Shown here: piece after piece, positions 36,401-44,784 of the stretch
How positions within the stretch are numbered: position 1 is the first letter of the stretch
How the letters are laid out: each line of letters opens with the position of its first letter
NCBI GenBank assembly: GCA_949987565.1
Contig: OX465111.1
Coordinates: 1,556,994-1,620,993, forward strand
DNA length: 64,000 bases
Direction: 5' to 3'
From: Luidia sarsii
Lineage: Eukaryota; Echinodermata; Asteroidea; Paxillosida; Luidiidae
Made by a program: the position numbers and the translations under genes
The notes under the pieces: model-generated
Databases searched by the model: none
What the model saw: only the letters and a program-made list of their open reading frames with translations
What the model was told of the DNA's origin: nothing

Positions 36401-38489
36401 ACAGGTGGGATCTTTCGTGCACGTGATACATCAAGAGGCTTTCTCTAATAGCGCATTTGCCGCCAGTCTCCGTCCAGACTTGAAACAGTCTGTCTAACTA
36501 TAAACATACAGTCTGTCTAACTAAACATATTTCCAAATTTAGTGGGCCCGACGTTTCCATCCTAGCAGGACCTTTCCCAAAGGTCCTGCTGGGATCGAAG
36601 CCTGCCTTGGAGAAAGGTCCTGCTAGGATCGAAACGTCAGGCCCTCTAAAATTTGATATATGACCCGGCACATCATAATGAGAAATAACCCCCACTTTTG
36701 AGATTTTGAGTTTTTCTAATGATGTGAAAGAGTGTACCATTAACTTTCAAATGATATCAAAATTTCCTCCAATACATTAACTTTCCGAAAATACCCCCAA
36801 AAAAGATTTTTAATCGAATTGAGAAGATACTTTGACTTTAGGAGTTGTTTACTTGAAAAGTGCTTCGGTGGGATATTCCTCATGTCGCTGGTAAATTTAG
36901 TCAGTAAGCAGTTTGCAACATTTTTGTTTATCACTATACATATTTCCGTGCGGTAGGAGGAGCAGTTACATATGATATGACCACAGGCCTACCAGTAACT
37001 CAAAACTAAAGTGATCCAAGGAGAAGTAATACCCCCCCAAAAAAAAAAAATCCTTGGAACTTTTGAACAATTTTGGAAAATGACAAGATAACTGTGAACC
37101 CGAGAGCTCTGGTTTTGCGTAGCGGCGCTCTTACCATCTGAGCTATCCATCCCTTTGATGGCAGCCTTCCCCAAATAGTCAACTAGTCATTATCAGGGAA
37201 CTAAATCAAGAAGCAACTGAATAGGTACCTTTTAATCTAATCTGGAGAGCGTAAGAGAGCGAGAGCCAGAGAGAGAGAGAGAAGAGAGAGGAGAGAGGAG
37301 AGAGGAGAGAGGGGAGAGGGGGAGAGGAGAGAGGGAGAGGAGAGAGGGAGGGAGAGGAGAGGAGAGAGGGAGGGGAGGAGAGAGGGAGAGAAGAGAGGCA
37401 GATGAGGGAGGGAGAGGAGAGAGAGGGAGAGGAGAGAGGGAGAGGGAGGGAGGGAGAGGAGAGAGGGAGGGAGAGGAGAGAGGGAGAGAAGAGAGGGAGA
37501 TGAGAGAGGGAGAGGAGAGAGAGGGAGAGGAGACAGGGAGGAAGAGGAGAGATGGAGAGGACGGGGGAGAGGAGAGAGGGTGGGAGAGGAGAGAGGGAGA
37601 GAAGAGAGGGAGGAAGAGGAGAGATGGAGAGGGAGGGAGGGAGAGGAAAGAAGGAGGGAGAGGAGAGAGGGAGAGAAGAGAGGGAGATGAGAGAGGGAGA
37701 GGAGAGAGGGAGGAAGAGGAGAGATGGAGAGGGAGGGAGAGGAGAGATGGAGAGGGAGGGAGAGGAGAGATGGAGAGAAGAGAGGGAGAGGAGAGAGGGA
37801 GGGAGAGGAGAGAGGGAGAGGGAGGGAGGGAGAGGAAAGAAGGAGAGAGAGGAGAGAGGGAGAGAAGAGAGGGAGATGAGAGAGGGAGAGGAGAGAGAGG
37901 GAGATGAGAGAGGGAGAGGAGAGAGAGGGAGATGAGAGAGGGAGAGGAGAGAGAGGAAGAGGATAGAGGGAGGGAGAGGAGAGATGGAGAGGGGATGGAG
38001 AGGAGAGAGGGAGAAAAGAGATGGACATGAAAGAGGGAGATGAGAGAGGGAGGAAGAGGAGAGATGGAGAGGGAGGGAGAGGAGAGATGGAGAGAAGAGA
38101 GGGAGAGAAGAGAGGGAGAGGATAGAGAGAGGGACAGGAGAGAGGGAGGGACAGGAGAGAGGGAAAGAAGAGAGGGAGGGGAGAGAGGGAGAGGAGAGAG
38201 AGAAGGAGAGAGGTAGAGAGAGGAGAGAGAGGGCAGAGTCGAGAGAGGAGAGGCAGGAGAAAGAGGAGAGAGGGGAGAGAACAGATAGGAGAAAGAGAGA
38301 GACCGAGAGAAAGAGAAAGAGAGAGAGGGGTGGGGGAAGAGGAGAGAGAGAAGAGAGAGTATATATGGTTATCAATTAAGGACCAGAAAAGAAAATTGAA
38401 TGAAACTCACCGATCGGACACAGGAGCAGTGCTAGGATATAAAGTCCGCAGATGCTATACAGCAGCGGAGTTCCCCGCGGGGAAGGCAT
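742..38489 (-). CDS. giant secreted mucin-like protein gene (five exons seen, 3' end missing)
   Basis: Gene-level entry; the coding exons in order are 38489-38411, 31746-27796, 25733-22905, 20802-17506 and 15447-742. The predicted product is a signal peptide followed by about 8,260 residues of T-T-T-A-A-P hexapeptides: roughly half Thr, a third Ala, a sixth Pro, and no Cys in the arrays. That is the composition of a mucin PTS domain, where clustered Thr are O-glycosylated, so a secreted extended glycoprotein (mucus, cuticle or coat) is the likely role. Strand and exon limits rest on four GTAAGTTTT donors, pyrimidine-rich acceptors, full phase-1 agreement, and a signal-peptide exon on the same strand. 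Arrays 2-5 start with CT CTA ACA, so exon-exon junctions encode Ser. Cys-rich, VWD or transmembrane exons, if any, would lie left of the window. Caveats: there are no transcript data, and joining exon 1 to exon 2 is an inference from phase. Confidence 0.72.
15448..17505 (-). repeat. duplicated mucin intron copy A (2,058 bp)
   Basis: Intron between exons 4 and 5. In gene order it holds a donor GTAAGTTTT, a poly(A/C) stretch, unique-looking sequence, an ACT/TCT-rich microsatellite (about 16,005-16,290), and a minus-strand LINE-like remnant (about 15,680-16,035, frame-shifted by a short deletion). The acceptor-side half is almost identical to copy C (25,734-27,795), while the donor-side half is less like it. 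The short open frames that recur in all copies (for example 16,296-16,690) are shared because the DNA is duplicated; I see no domain in them. Confidence 0.85.
17506..20802 (-). CDS. mucin-like gene exon 4: TTTAAP repeat array (1,099 codons)
   Basis: Acceptor CTTTTGTAG at 20803, exon start identical to exon 3 (CT CTA ACA ACC ACC GCT GCA CAG), donor GTAAGTTTT after TCA T at 17506. Length 3,297 nt, divisible by 3, phase 1 at both ends, open throughout. About 183 hexapeptides, with ADPTTT and TEAPTTT variants scattered in the 5' half and a nearly pure TTTAAP run in the 3' third (17,510-18,500). Confidence 0.75.
20803..22904 (-). repeat. duplicated mucin intron copy B (2,102 bp)
   Basis: Intron between exons 3 and 4, with the same layout as copies A and C. 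It keeps a segment of about 29-38 bp near 21,130-21,165 that A and C lack, and this leaves the LINE-like remnant open in one frame. Its donor-side half (near 22,250-22,850) shares single-base states with copy C against A, for example CTTACTCTAGAG and the CACGGTTTG state. Confidence 0.85.
21036..21350 (-). mobile_element. non-LTR retrotransposon C-terminal remnant (best of three copies)
   Basis: The minus-strand reading contains RRYQNSFYLRSASLWNS followed by FDVAHFKRNVNCYL. This resembles the conserved tail after the reverse transcriptase in many LINE ORF2 proteins (pattern RxxNSFxxRxxxxWNxLPxxxxxAxxxxxFKxxL). No RT core is present, so it is a 5'-truncated fossil. Copies at about 15,681-16,035 and 25,967-26,321 carry a frame-breaking deletion. 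It was part of the intron before the cassette duplicated. Confidence 0.5.
22905..25733 (-). CDS. mucin-like gene exon 3: TTTAAP repeat array (943 codons)
   Basis: Acceptor CTTTTGTAG at 25734, exon start CT CTA ACA ACC ACC GCT, donor GTAAGTTTT just below 22905. Length 2,829 nt, a multiple of 3, phase 1 at both ends. I followed the frame triplet by triplet from 25233 to 25733 and saw no stop; below 25233 the frame is open by inspection. It encodes about 157 units. This is the most degenerate array, with units such as TETPTTT, TASPTTT, TTTAVQ, TTSDP and TLAP. It may therefore be older or under less homogenisation than exon 5. Confidence 0.75.
25734..27795 (-). repeat. duplicated mucin intron copy C (2,062 bp)
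   Basis: Intron between exons 2 and 3. The acceptor-side half (25,740-26,900) is nearly identical to copy A, including the same deletion near 26,060. The donor-side half resembles copy B. This mosaic implies exchange between non-adjacent cassettes. Confidence 0.85.
27796..31746 (-). CDS. mucin-like gene exon 2: TTTAAP repeat array (1,317 codons)
   Basis: The acceptor is T-rich (TTTAATATTTTCAG) at 31747, the exon starts AA ACA ACC ACA TCA, and it ends ACA GCA TCA T before GTAAGTTTT. The length of 3,951 nt divides by 3 and the frame is open throughout. It encodes about 219 hexapeptides. Compared with the 14.7-kb exon it is richer in acidic variants (TEAPTTT, ADPTTT, EALTTTDAP), so this end of the protein carries more negative charge. 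One irregular unit near 30,460 (TATTETPTTT) breaks the 18-bp period but not the frame. Its 5' edge differs from the other three repeat exons (first residues ETTTSAP rather than LTTTAAQ), as expected for the cassette next to the unique intron 1. The right third (30,990-31,700) is a very regular run of a two-unit pattern. Confidence 0.75.
32190..32415. mobile_element. inverted pair of the 153-bp element, with 12-bp target-site duplication
   Basis: Two copies of the element face each other and form a near-perfect hairpin with arms of about 80 bp centred near 32,287. The outer ends carry AGGAAGGTTTGCGGTG and its complement. The direct repeat ATGAGGAGATAT flanks the insertion at 32,190-32,201 and 32,404-32,415. 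The hammerhead-like core is absent from this copy, so both halves are truncated. Confidence 0.7.
33245..33735. repeat. interspersed repeat plus antisense tRNA-SINE (copy 1)
   Basis: 33,260-33,600 matches 54,895-55,240 almost base for base (shared stretch TGGCCTTGCACTGGCTATGA), and a third partial copy lies at 54,410-54,520. It is followed by an antisense tRNA-like segment containing TGAGCTATCCAGCCC (complement of an A box), ending near 33,735. Confidence 0.7.
34428..34590. mobile_element. fold-back MITE-like element, family with CAGCCGATTT ends
   Basis: Terminal inverted repeats (CAGCCGATTTCAAGAAAAGT at the left, AATCGGCAGCTGG at the right) and internal inverted TTACGCAAC / GTTGCGTAA motifs. 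A second copy at 44,784-45,211 has been split by another insertion. No coding capacity. Confidence 0.6.
36084..36157. repeat. 21-bp perfect inverted repeat
   Basis: GTCCGCACTGGACTTAAAAT plus one G at 36,084-36,104 and its exact complement at 36,137-36,157, with a 32-bp loop rich in TACCCATTT. Likely the core of a small fold-back element. Confidence 0.65.
36530..36665. mobile_element. GACGTTTC fold-back element (inverted pair)
   Basis: Contains AGTGGGCCCGACGTTTC facing GATCGAAACGTCAGGCCC, each next to a short hairpin of the form GGTCCTGCTAGGATC. Other members lie at 41,515-41,580, 49,906-50,010, 51,975-52,030 and 57,195-57,352. Confidence 0.65.
37035..37190 (-). mobile_element. tRNA-derived SINE, antisense copy
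   Basis: On the minus strand it reads TGACTAGTTGACTATTTGGG, then an A-box-like segment (AGCTCAGATGGTAAGAGC) and a degenerate B-box region, ending in TTGTTCAAAAG and a poly(T/G) run. Same family as the array at 46.6-47.95 kb. Confidence 0.6.
37255..38345. repeat. 1.1-kb polypurine tract (GGAGA)n
   Basis: The plus strand is almost only G and A (repeats of GGAGAG, GAGAGAGGGAGG), with very few pyrimidines. Such mirror-symmetric homopurine tracts can form triplex (H-DNA). It begins about 65 bp inside intron 1, next to the signal-peptide exon. Confidence 0.95.
38411..38489 (-). CDS. mucin-like gene exon 1: start codon and signal peptide
   Basis: ATG at 38489-38487 in good context (ACCATGC, A at -3) opens 26 codons plus one base. 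The peptide has a short basic N-region (MPSPRGTP), then a hydrophobic core (LLYSICGLYILALLLCPI), which is a typical secretory signal. The exon ends CCGATCG before a strong donor GTGAGTTTC at 38410, in phase 1. The acceptor at 31747 is also phase 1, so the junction codon would be GAA (Glu) and the mature chain would begin ETTTSAPTTT. The exon is too short to be found as a long open frame. A purine tract of about 1.1 kb (pyrimidine-rich in the sense of transcription) begins about 65 bp into the intron. Alternative: it could be the first exon of another minus-strand gene. Confidence 0.62.
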
Positions 38490-38999
38490 GGTGTGAGGCC
38501 GATGTTCCACCACCCTGGCCCAAGTTTGGAGCGAGGAATCGCGCGGTAATCCCAAACAAAATGGGTTGGTTTATTTTCAACTTCCAGAAGCCAAATCAAA
38601 GATATCGTCCACCGTCTCTTACGCAAGTTGCGTGTTCACTGAAGCCGCCAACAACTTGTTAAGCATTTTCACGGCTGAATCAGCGAAGTCACTTTCTCCC
38701 CCCCCCCCTGCCCCCCCCCCCCACACACATTTTTTTCTCCCTTTTCTGTTACCTCTTACTGGGCCCACGCCTAATGTGGGGTCGAATTTTGATAACATCA
38801 AAGCGGCTGAGAAATGGTAACAAAGCACGTGACACAGGCCCGTTCCCGAGACATGCATATTCATAAGATTGTCAACGCAACGATTATGGTAATGAGTCCT
38901 GTCGGTATATGTCTGTCTGATCTGCGAGGCTGTGATGAACGTGGACTTGTATCGGTCACTTTTGCGCAGGCATATTCGCGAGAAGTTGTGTTTGTTGCT
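38490..38999 (-). other. putative 5' flank of the mucin-like gene
   Basis: The 5'UTR and promoter of the mucin-like gene should lie here, but I see no clear TATA box or initiator. The near-start sequence is moderately GC-rich. A C-rich run (38,697-38,722) next to TTTTTTCTCCC lies further out. 38,820-39,000 holds nothing I recognise. Confidence 0.3.
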
Positions 39000-39227
39000 G
39001 CTTGTCGGTCTGTTTGTCGGTCTGTCTGCCTGTCTATGTGTCTGCCTGTCTGCCTGCATGCCTGCATGCATGCATGCATCTCGGCCCGCCTGTTTGTCTG
39101 TCTGTCTGTCTATCTGACTGTCTACCTGCTTGTCTATAATACCTGCCTGTCTACCTGCCTGCATGTCTGTCTGTCTGCCTGCCTACCTGTTTGTCTTTCT
39201 GTCTGTCTGTCTGTCTGTCTGTCTGGC

Positions 39228-39264
<37 letters not shown>

Positions 39265-39650
39265 GCCTGTCTGTCTGTCTGTCTGCTGTCTGTCTATCTG
39301 TCTGTCTGTATGCCTGTCTGCTTGTCGGCCTGCCTGTCTGCCTGTCTGTCTGTCTGTCTGCTGTCTGTCTATCTGCCTGTCTGTATGCTTGTCTGCCTGC
39401 CTGCCTGTCTTCATGTCTGTCTGTCTGTATGTCGATTTATCTGCCTGTCTGCCTGCATGTAGGTCTGTCTGTCTGTCTGTCTGCGGTCTGTCTATCTGCC
39501 TGTCTGTATGCCTGTCTGCTTGTGTGTCTGCCTGCCTGCCTGTCTGTATGTCTGTCTGTCTGCCTGCCTGTCTGTCTGCCTGTCTGCCTGCCTGCCTGAG
39601 TGTCTGCATGTCTGTCTGTCTGCCTCTCTGCCTGTCTGTCTTTCCGTCGA
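39000..39650. repeat. CTGT/CTGC tetranucleotide microsatellite
   Basis: About 650 bp of TGTC, TGCC and CTGT units with occasional ATGT variants. Open frames in it on both strands are low-complexity artefacts. 39,655-40,020 beyond it holds nothing I recognise. Confidence 0.95.
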
Positions 39651-40024
39651 GCACCGTGCGCGAGTTTGAGTTTTTTGGGTCAGGGAAAGAAGAACCCGAC
39701 TACCCCTGACCGCGGTCCATTGTCAACCCCAACCCCGATCATGACAATGCCAGACCCTTTACGTCACAGAGAAGACAACTACATGTACCAGCCACAAGAT
39801 TGCAAGGGGGCGTGGAAACGAACCCTTTTTTGTGATTGGCGGCTTGTCCCTTGTCAAGATATCAAGAAAGTACTTCCATTTGCATTTTGGATACCACGTA
39901 TCCAATATGGACCGGGAACTCAAAAGCGCTGGACGTGACAACTTTACAACCTGTCACAAGTGTCAGTTCCACTTAGCCCGATCAATAAACAGTTATGATA
40001 ATTATATGACTTGACTGCGTTTGC

Positions 40025-40630
40025 GGTTCTCTCTCCCCACCTCTCCCTTCTCTCCCCTCTTCCCTCTATCTCCCCTTTTTTTCTCTCATTCCCTTTCTAT
40101 ATATCTCTCCCTCTCCTCCTCTCCCCTTTATCTCCAACTTCTCCGTTCTCCTCCTCTCCTCCTCTCTCTCTCCCCTCTCTATCTCCCCCTCTCCCTCTCT
40201 CTATCTCTCCCCCTCTGTTCCCCTCTCTCGCTCTCTCCACCTCCATCTCTCCCTCTCTCTCCCACCATCTCTCTCTACCCCCTCTCTCTCTCTCTCCCTC
40301 TCTCTCTCTCCCCCCTCTGTTCCCCCTCTCTCTCCACCTCCATCTCTCCCCCTCTCTCCACCTCCATCTCTCCCTCTCTCCCCCACCATCTCTCTACCCC
40401 CTCTCTCTCTCCCTCTCTCTCTCCCCCTCTGCTCCCCCTCTCTCCCTCCACCTCCATCTCTCCCTCTCTCTCCCACCATCTCTCTCTACCCCCTCTCTCT
40501 CTCCCCCTCTCTCTCTCCCCTCTCTATCTCCTTCCCTCTCCCCATCTCTCTCCCCCTCCCTCTCTTCCTCCCTATCCCTGTCTCTCTGTCTCTCGCTCTC
40601 CCTCTCTCCCCTCTCTTCCTTCCTCTTTTG
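40025..40630. repeat. polypyrimidine (CTCTCC) tract
   Basis: About 600 bp, nearly all C and T on the plus strand, with higher-order blocks of about 110 bp (CCACCTCCATCTCTCCC recurs). No coding interpretation. 40,630-41,715 holds a partial GACGTTTC-family copy (41,515-41,580) and otherwise nothing I recognise. Confidence 0.95.
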
Positions 40631-41714
40631 ATTTCACTACGGGTTTTTTTTTCATCCGATCACGAAAAGAGAACAGAGTTCCCCCCTCGATGACCAGGCT
40701 GGCCTAGTTCTGGGTGTAGCCGCATATATGGAACAATCAGGTCCGGCTTCTGGTTTCCCGCTCGACTGACCTCAAAACTACGGCGGCGCTGGTGGAACAC
40801 GTGGGCGGGCTTACATTGTACGCTGCATTGTTGCCGCAGGACTGAAATCCCCCAAAACGATCGTAGCAGGGCTTTCCTCCACAAGGCAAACGGCTTTTCA
40901 TTTAGGTCACTATGAGGAAACAAGAAGGCTGCAGAAAACCATTTCTTTTTTTTTCTTCGAAGGGGTCTCGTCATGATCAACAAAATAGTGACTCTGGACA
41001 AAGTAACTTGAATCATAGCTTTAAATGTTTTCAGATAGCGAAATCTTTATGGGGCTTGCTGCCAAATCCAATGCAATGATCCGCCCCTAATAAAAGAAAT
41101 GAGCCGTACAAAGCCGCAGCACGCACGATGCGGATCGACAACACCTCCGGTTGAAACCTCGTGTCCGTGTTCATGAGCTGCTGCGACGTAGCAGCGATAA
41201 TGTCGGCGTCTGAACGCAAAGGTAGCTAGCATCGCTGTCAACTTCGCCGCTAATACTCAGCCAAAGTTGGCTGCGAAGTCCACAGCGCAAATTGGTGCCG
41301 TTACGCGTATAAGTCAATACCAAGTATTGCACGGAGTATTGCACGGGGTGAACGTAGGCATTAGTTCGCATCGGTTTTTCAAGGTCAATATGGCGGCAAC
41401 CAAGTACAGTAATCGTATAGGCAAAAGAGGGAAGTACGCTTCTACGAAAGGCATTTTAATGCAGGGAGTTCCCAAGTATATACCCAAGAAAAAAATAGTT
41501 AACTGGAAAATGTAGAGCTGAGGGGCCCGACGTTTCGAACTTAAAAAGAGGGCCCACTGCTGAGATTTAGATATCCAGCGAGGGGCGAGCAGGGAGGGTC
41601 TGTACACGCATAGGCCCTATCATGTGTATGATGAACGCCCTGCTCCTAGTATCTCTTGCTTGGTGAGCGCTCTCCCCAACCACCCAGCAAGCAAGCTTTG
41701 GAGCCTCTCACTAC

Positions 41715-41955
41715 TTTATGGTTGTAGTTGTTACTGTTGCTGCTGCCGTTGCTGCTACTGTTGCTGTTGGTGCTGGTGCTAGTGTTGTTGCTGTTTGTGC
41801 TGTTGCTGCTGTCTGCTGTTTCTGTTGGTGCTAGCAGCTGTAGCTGTTGCTCCTGCTGCTGATGATGTTGGTCCTGCTGCTGTTGGGGCTGCTGCCGATG
41901 GTGTTGCTGCTGGTGCCGCTGCTGTTGCTGGTGTTGCTGTTGGTGCTGTTGCTGT

Positions 41956-41987
<32 letters not shown>

Positions 41988-42165
41988 CTGTTGCTGTTGG
42001 TTCTGTTGTTGATGCTGTTTTGGGTGCTGTTGCTGTTGATGTTGTAGTTGGTGCTGTTGCTGTTGCTGTTTTTGGTGATGTTGCTGTTGATGTTGTAGTT
42101 GGTGCTGCTGATGTTGCTGTTTCTGTCGGTGTTGCTGTTGATGTTGTTGTTGTTGTCGTCTTCTG
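41715..42165. repeat. TGC/TGT trinucleotide repeat
   Basis: About 450 bp of TGCTGT, TGTTGC and GTTGCTG units with many interruptions. It is open in several frames (poly-Leu, poly-Val/Ala, poly-Asn/Ser). No flanking protein homology supports an expressed homopolymer. Confidence 0.9.
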
Positions 42166-42308
42166 AGGATGAAGTCTCAGGGGACAAGTGGAAAGGGTTT
42201 TCTGACAGGGCCGCAATAAACGCCTCACGCGCACAGGTGCGAAGTATACATATAATCATGTATACATTTATAAAATAACTTTCAAAACGCCTGTAAGGTA
42301 CTGTGCAA

Positions 42309-42473
42309 GAAGGGAGAGCAAGAGGCAGTCAGAAAAAGAGATGGGAAGGTCACATCACAGAGCGGACAGGGCTCAGTCTGAGTGAAGCCCTTCAGAAAGC
42401 AGAAAACAGAGAAGGTTGGAGAAAGGTGGTTGACAGAGTACCCCAACGGCCCACCAGACTAAGAGACGAATGA
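42309..42473 (+). mobile_element. non-LTR retrotransposon ORF2 C-terminal fragment
   Basis: A 54-codon open stretch ending in TGA reads KKRWEGHITERTGLSLSEAL, then QKAENREGWRKVVD, then VPQRPTRLRDE. This is the hallmark tail of invertebrate LINE ORF2 proteins (pattern RWxxxIxxWTGLSLxEAxxxAxxRxxWRxxV...PQRPxRLRD). An in-frame stop lies at 42,294-42,296 and no RT domain is upstream, so it is a 5'-truncated insertion. It is too short for ordinary gene calling. Confidence 0.8.
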
Positions 42474-43228
42474 AATGAAACGTCTTGTGGTTCATAATGA
42501 CATAGTTCATAGAGGGTTGTCATTTCATTGTACACTACCGGCCCATTAATCAATTATTTTCATTTACTTGATTCAGTAATTCTTGACTTGTGGGCCCGTT
42601 TCAAATGTGTGCATTTTATTTTAGGGACTATAGGGCGAGCTTCATGCTCCAACAGTTGTGTGATGTCATATCCAGCTTTGTATTGTATTATTCAGAAACA
42701 GACCATAACGCGTAGGTTATCCACGTAATTGCTCTGTGGTAAAACAAAGCAATTCGACATTTTCAAGGTTGAGTGGCTAGAAGATATTCCAGAACCCTCC
42801 CCCACTCTTTCTTTTGGGCCGGGAACCATGGATCCGCCCGAGAGCGTGGTTAGCATGGCGGGTCAACCTATATACAGTACGTGTCCTCACGTAGGAGTGT
42901 TATGCCGTTGGTTAACAAGCGGACGTGGGGTGACGACATAACCATTGTCCAAAGCGAGTGACTTCGCCAAGTCCGTAACGACCCTGTGGCGGCGCTGCCA
43001 TGAAACCGCACATACACAAACAAGCACAGCACTCCTTGATAGGCATGATTGCACAGTGGTTAAAGGGTCTCTGCAATCAGTATCACAGTCAAGCTCATTT
43101 TCTGCATCGAGTGATGGTACAAGTTCCGAGCCCGAGGTTTACCGGTAACTGAACGGGTGATGATCACAGTGATGTTAAGTGATGTTAAATTACAAGGAGA
43201 TGAATTTTGATTTTGTATTTATAACCTG

Positions 43229-43475
43229 TGCCCTATTTCATAAAGCCGCTTAAGCGTGAAAATCTGCTAAGCACAAAAACACCTCCCTGTATAAATAGGA
43301 TTAGCCTACCAACGGCACTGCGATGCGATGTTGATTGCTTTTGACTGGTATTCCACTCTTCTTTACTTAGCATGGAAGATTAGTGGAGTTTGGGTTGGCA
43401 AGGGGATCCTATGAATCGTGATTTTCTGTGCTTAAGCAAATTTTGGCGCTTAAGCAGCTCTATGAAATTGGCCCC
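43229..43475. mobile_element. palindromic MITE, AGCCGCTTAAGC family (copy 1)
   Basis: Ends are CATAAAGCCGCTTAAGCGTG at the left and GCGCTTAAGCAGCTCTATGA with AATTGGCCCC at the right, which are inverted repeats. It is strongly similar to 59,170-59,412 (shared GGATCCTATGAATCGTGA). 42,480-43,228 and 43,476-44,590 hold no supported gene. An open frame at 43,900-44,199 with one hydrophobic stretch has no recognisable domain. Confidence 0.75.
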
Positions 43476-44591
43476 AGGTTTTGAACAAATACAAAGGATG
43501 TTATTACATCAGGGTCAAGTGTACAAACATATTGGCAGGCTTCTTTTCCCGAGTGGAGTCAGAAATTGGTAATTTTTTTACATTTAACCTTATAGAAATT
43601 AGGGGGCTATTGTAAAGTAAGTTCATGTCAGGAACCCACAGCTAAAACATAAGGAAAACATTCAACTCAAACTGCAAAATATCTCCTCTGGATTAGGCTT
43701 GATGAAAAAAACAACACCTTCACTAACTGATTTTAGCATACATTTTGGCAGTAAATCATCAGGTTTACGGACAGGTATGCAGGAACAATCGGAAACTTTT
43801 GGACACAACCAATTGGGTTTCTGTTGCATGAACCTGTGATGACATCACAAATTTGCTCATGAATATTGAAATTCTCATTAGCATAAAAAAAATGAAAACT
43901 TGCAAATACACCCCCAGAACGAGTGCGAAAAAGTTAGCAACATTAGAAAACGGTTCTGTAGCATGGATTTAAGTGATAAATGTCTATTGCAGCAGCCCTA
44001 TAAAGTCGATACGTTTCAAGAAATTGAATGGCATCGCAGATATTTCACCTTTTGCATGGTAGTCTTGTGTGTGTTCTCTCTTATTTTATTTCATATCTCT
44101 GTTTCTGCCTCTCGTTTGGTCGGCTCAGCGGCAGAAGATAACTTTTCCGCCAGACCAAGCCGACATTCAAGTAAACCGCTTGCACAAGTGCGGCTCTAGA
44201 CCTTGTTGGGTGCTGTAGTGTTGTTGCCAATTTATTATAAACTCAAGAGAATTCGAAAAAAATACGATCTACAGTTGAATTTGGGGGGAACGTTCAACAA
44301 AACATAGCATGAAAGAAACACGTACACACTGACTTGTATATTTTCTAGGGGGGCTTGGGGTGAATTTTATGTGAGCTCCCCCCCCCCCCCCCATAGAATC
44401 ACGTCTGGCCTTGTGTGTCGTTGTATCACAGGTTATGCTTAGCCTTGATCAAGGCGTTGGCTGACGATATAGAAATCTAAATCCGGCCTTCAAATATAGT
44501 GTAGGCCTACGTGCTTTGCGTAATACCGTTGCAAGTGAAATGCACCCCCATTGTCCGCTCATTCCTTTCGCACGCCATTCCCCGCCTGTAG

Positions 44592-44784
44592 CTTGCGAGC
44601 GTACATGTTGAGTGCGGGGCCTTGCTACTCGAGGGCTACCAGGACGACTACATGCGTACACAGTCGTACACATGTGCGGACACAGACTGCTGTGTGTGGG
44701 ATGGCAGCGGCACGGTCTGCGTGCTGCGTACAGCTCGGATCCGACGTGGTAGTGCCGCGTTGTTCCGCGGTTTGCAAGCGTCTG
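44592..44784 (+). other. possible Cys-rich coding fragment (weak)
   Basis: After an acceptor-like CCCGCCTGTAG the plus strand reads ECGALLLEGYQDDYMRTQ then SYTCADTDCCVWDGSGTVCV, with five Cys in a short span and higher GC than the surroundings. No clear donor follows; the frame runs into a fold-back element at 44,784. I do not recognise the domain, and it may be chance or an exon relic. Confidence 0.15.

Larger units (their letters stand above)
31747..38410 (-). other. intron 1 of the mucin-like gene (6.66 kb), filled with repeats
   Basis: Between the signal-peptide exon and the first repeat exon I see no further coding exon. It holds an inverted pair of the 153-bp element family with a 12-bp target duplication (32,190-32,415), a composite repeat with an antisense SINE (33,245-33,735), a fold-back element (34,428-34,590), a degenerate 153-bp family member (34,885-34,990), a 21-bp perfect inverted repeat (36,084-36,157), a GACGTTTC fold-back (36,530-36,665), an antisense SINE (37,035-37,190) and the purine tract (37,255-38,345). 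The rest (31,760-32,185, 32,420-33,240, 35,000-36,080) holds nothing I recognise. Confidence 0.55.

Noticed and set aside
37237..38375. Long open frames in the purine tract (poly Ser/Leu/Pro and poly Gly/Arg/Glu)
   Set aside because: They are low-complexity readings of (GGAGA)n, open in several frames on both strands.
41795..42259. Open frames coding poly-Ala/Val, poly-Leu or poly-Asn/Ser
   Set aside because: They are microsatellite readings without flanking protein similarity or splice structure.
43900..44199. A 99-codon open frame with a hydrophobic stretch (FCMVVLCVFSLILFHISVS)
   Set aside because: No domain, homology or gene context. One hydrophobic run in AT-rich DNA is expected by chance.
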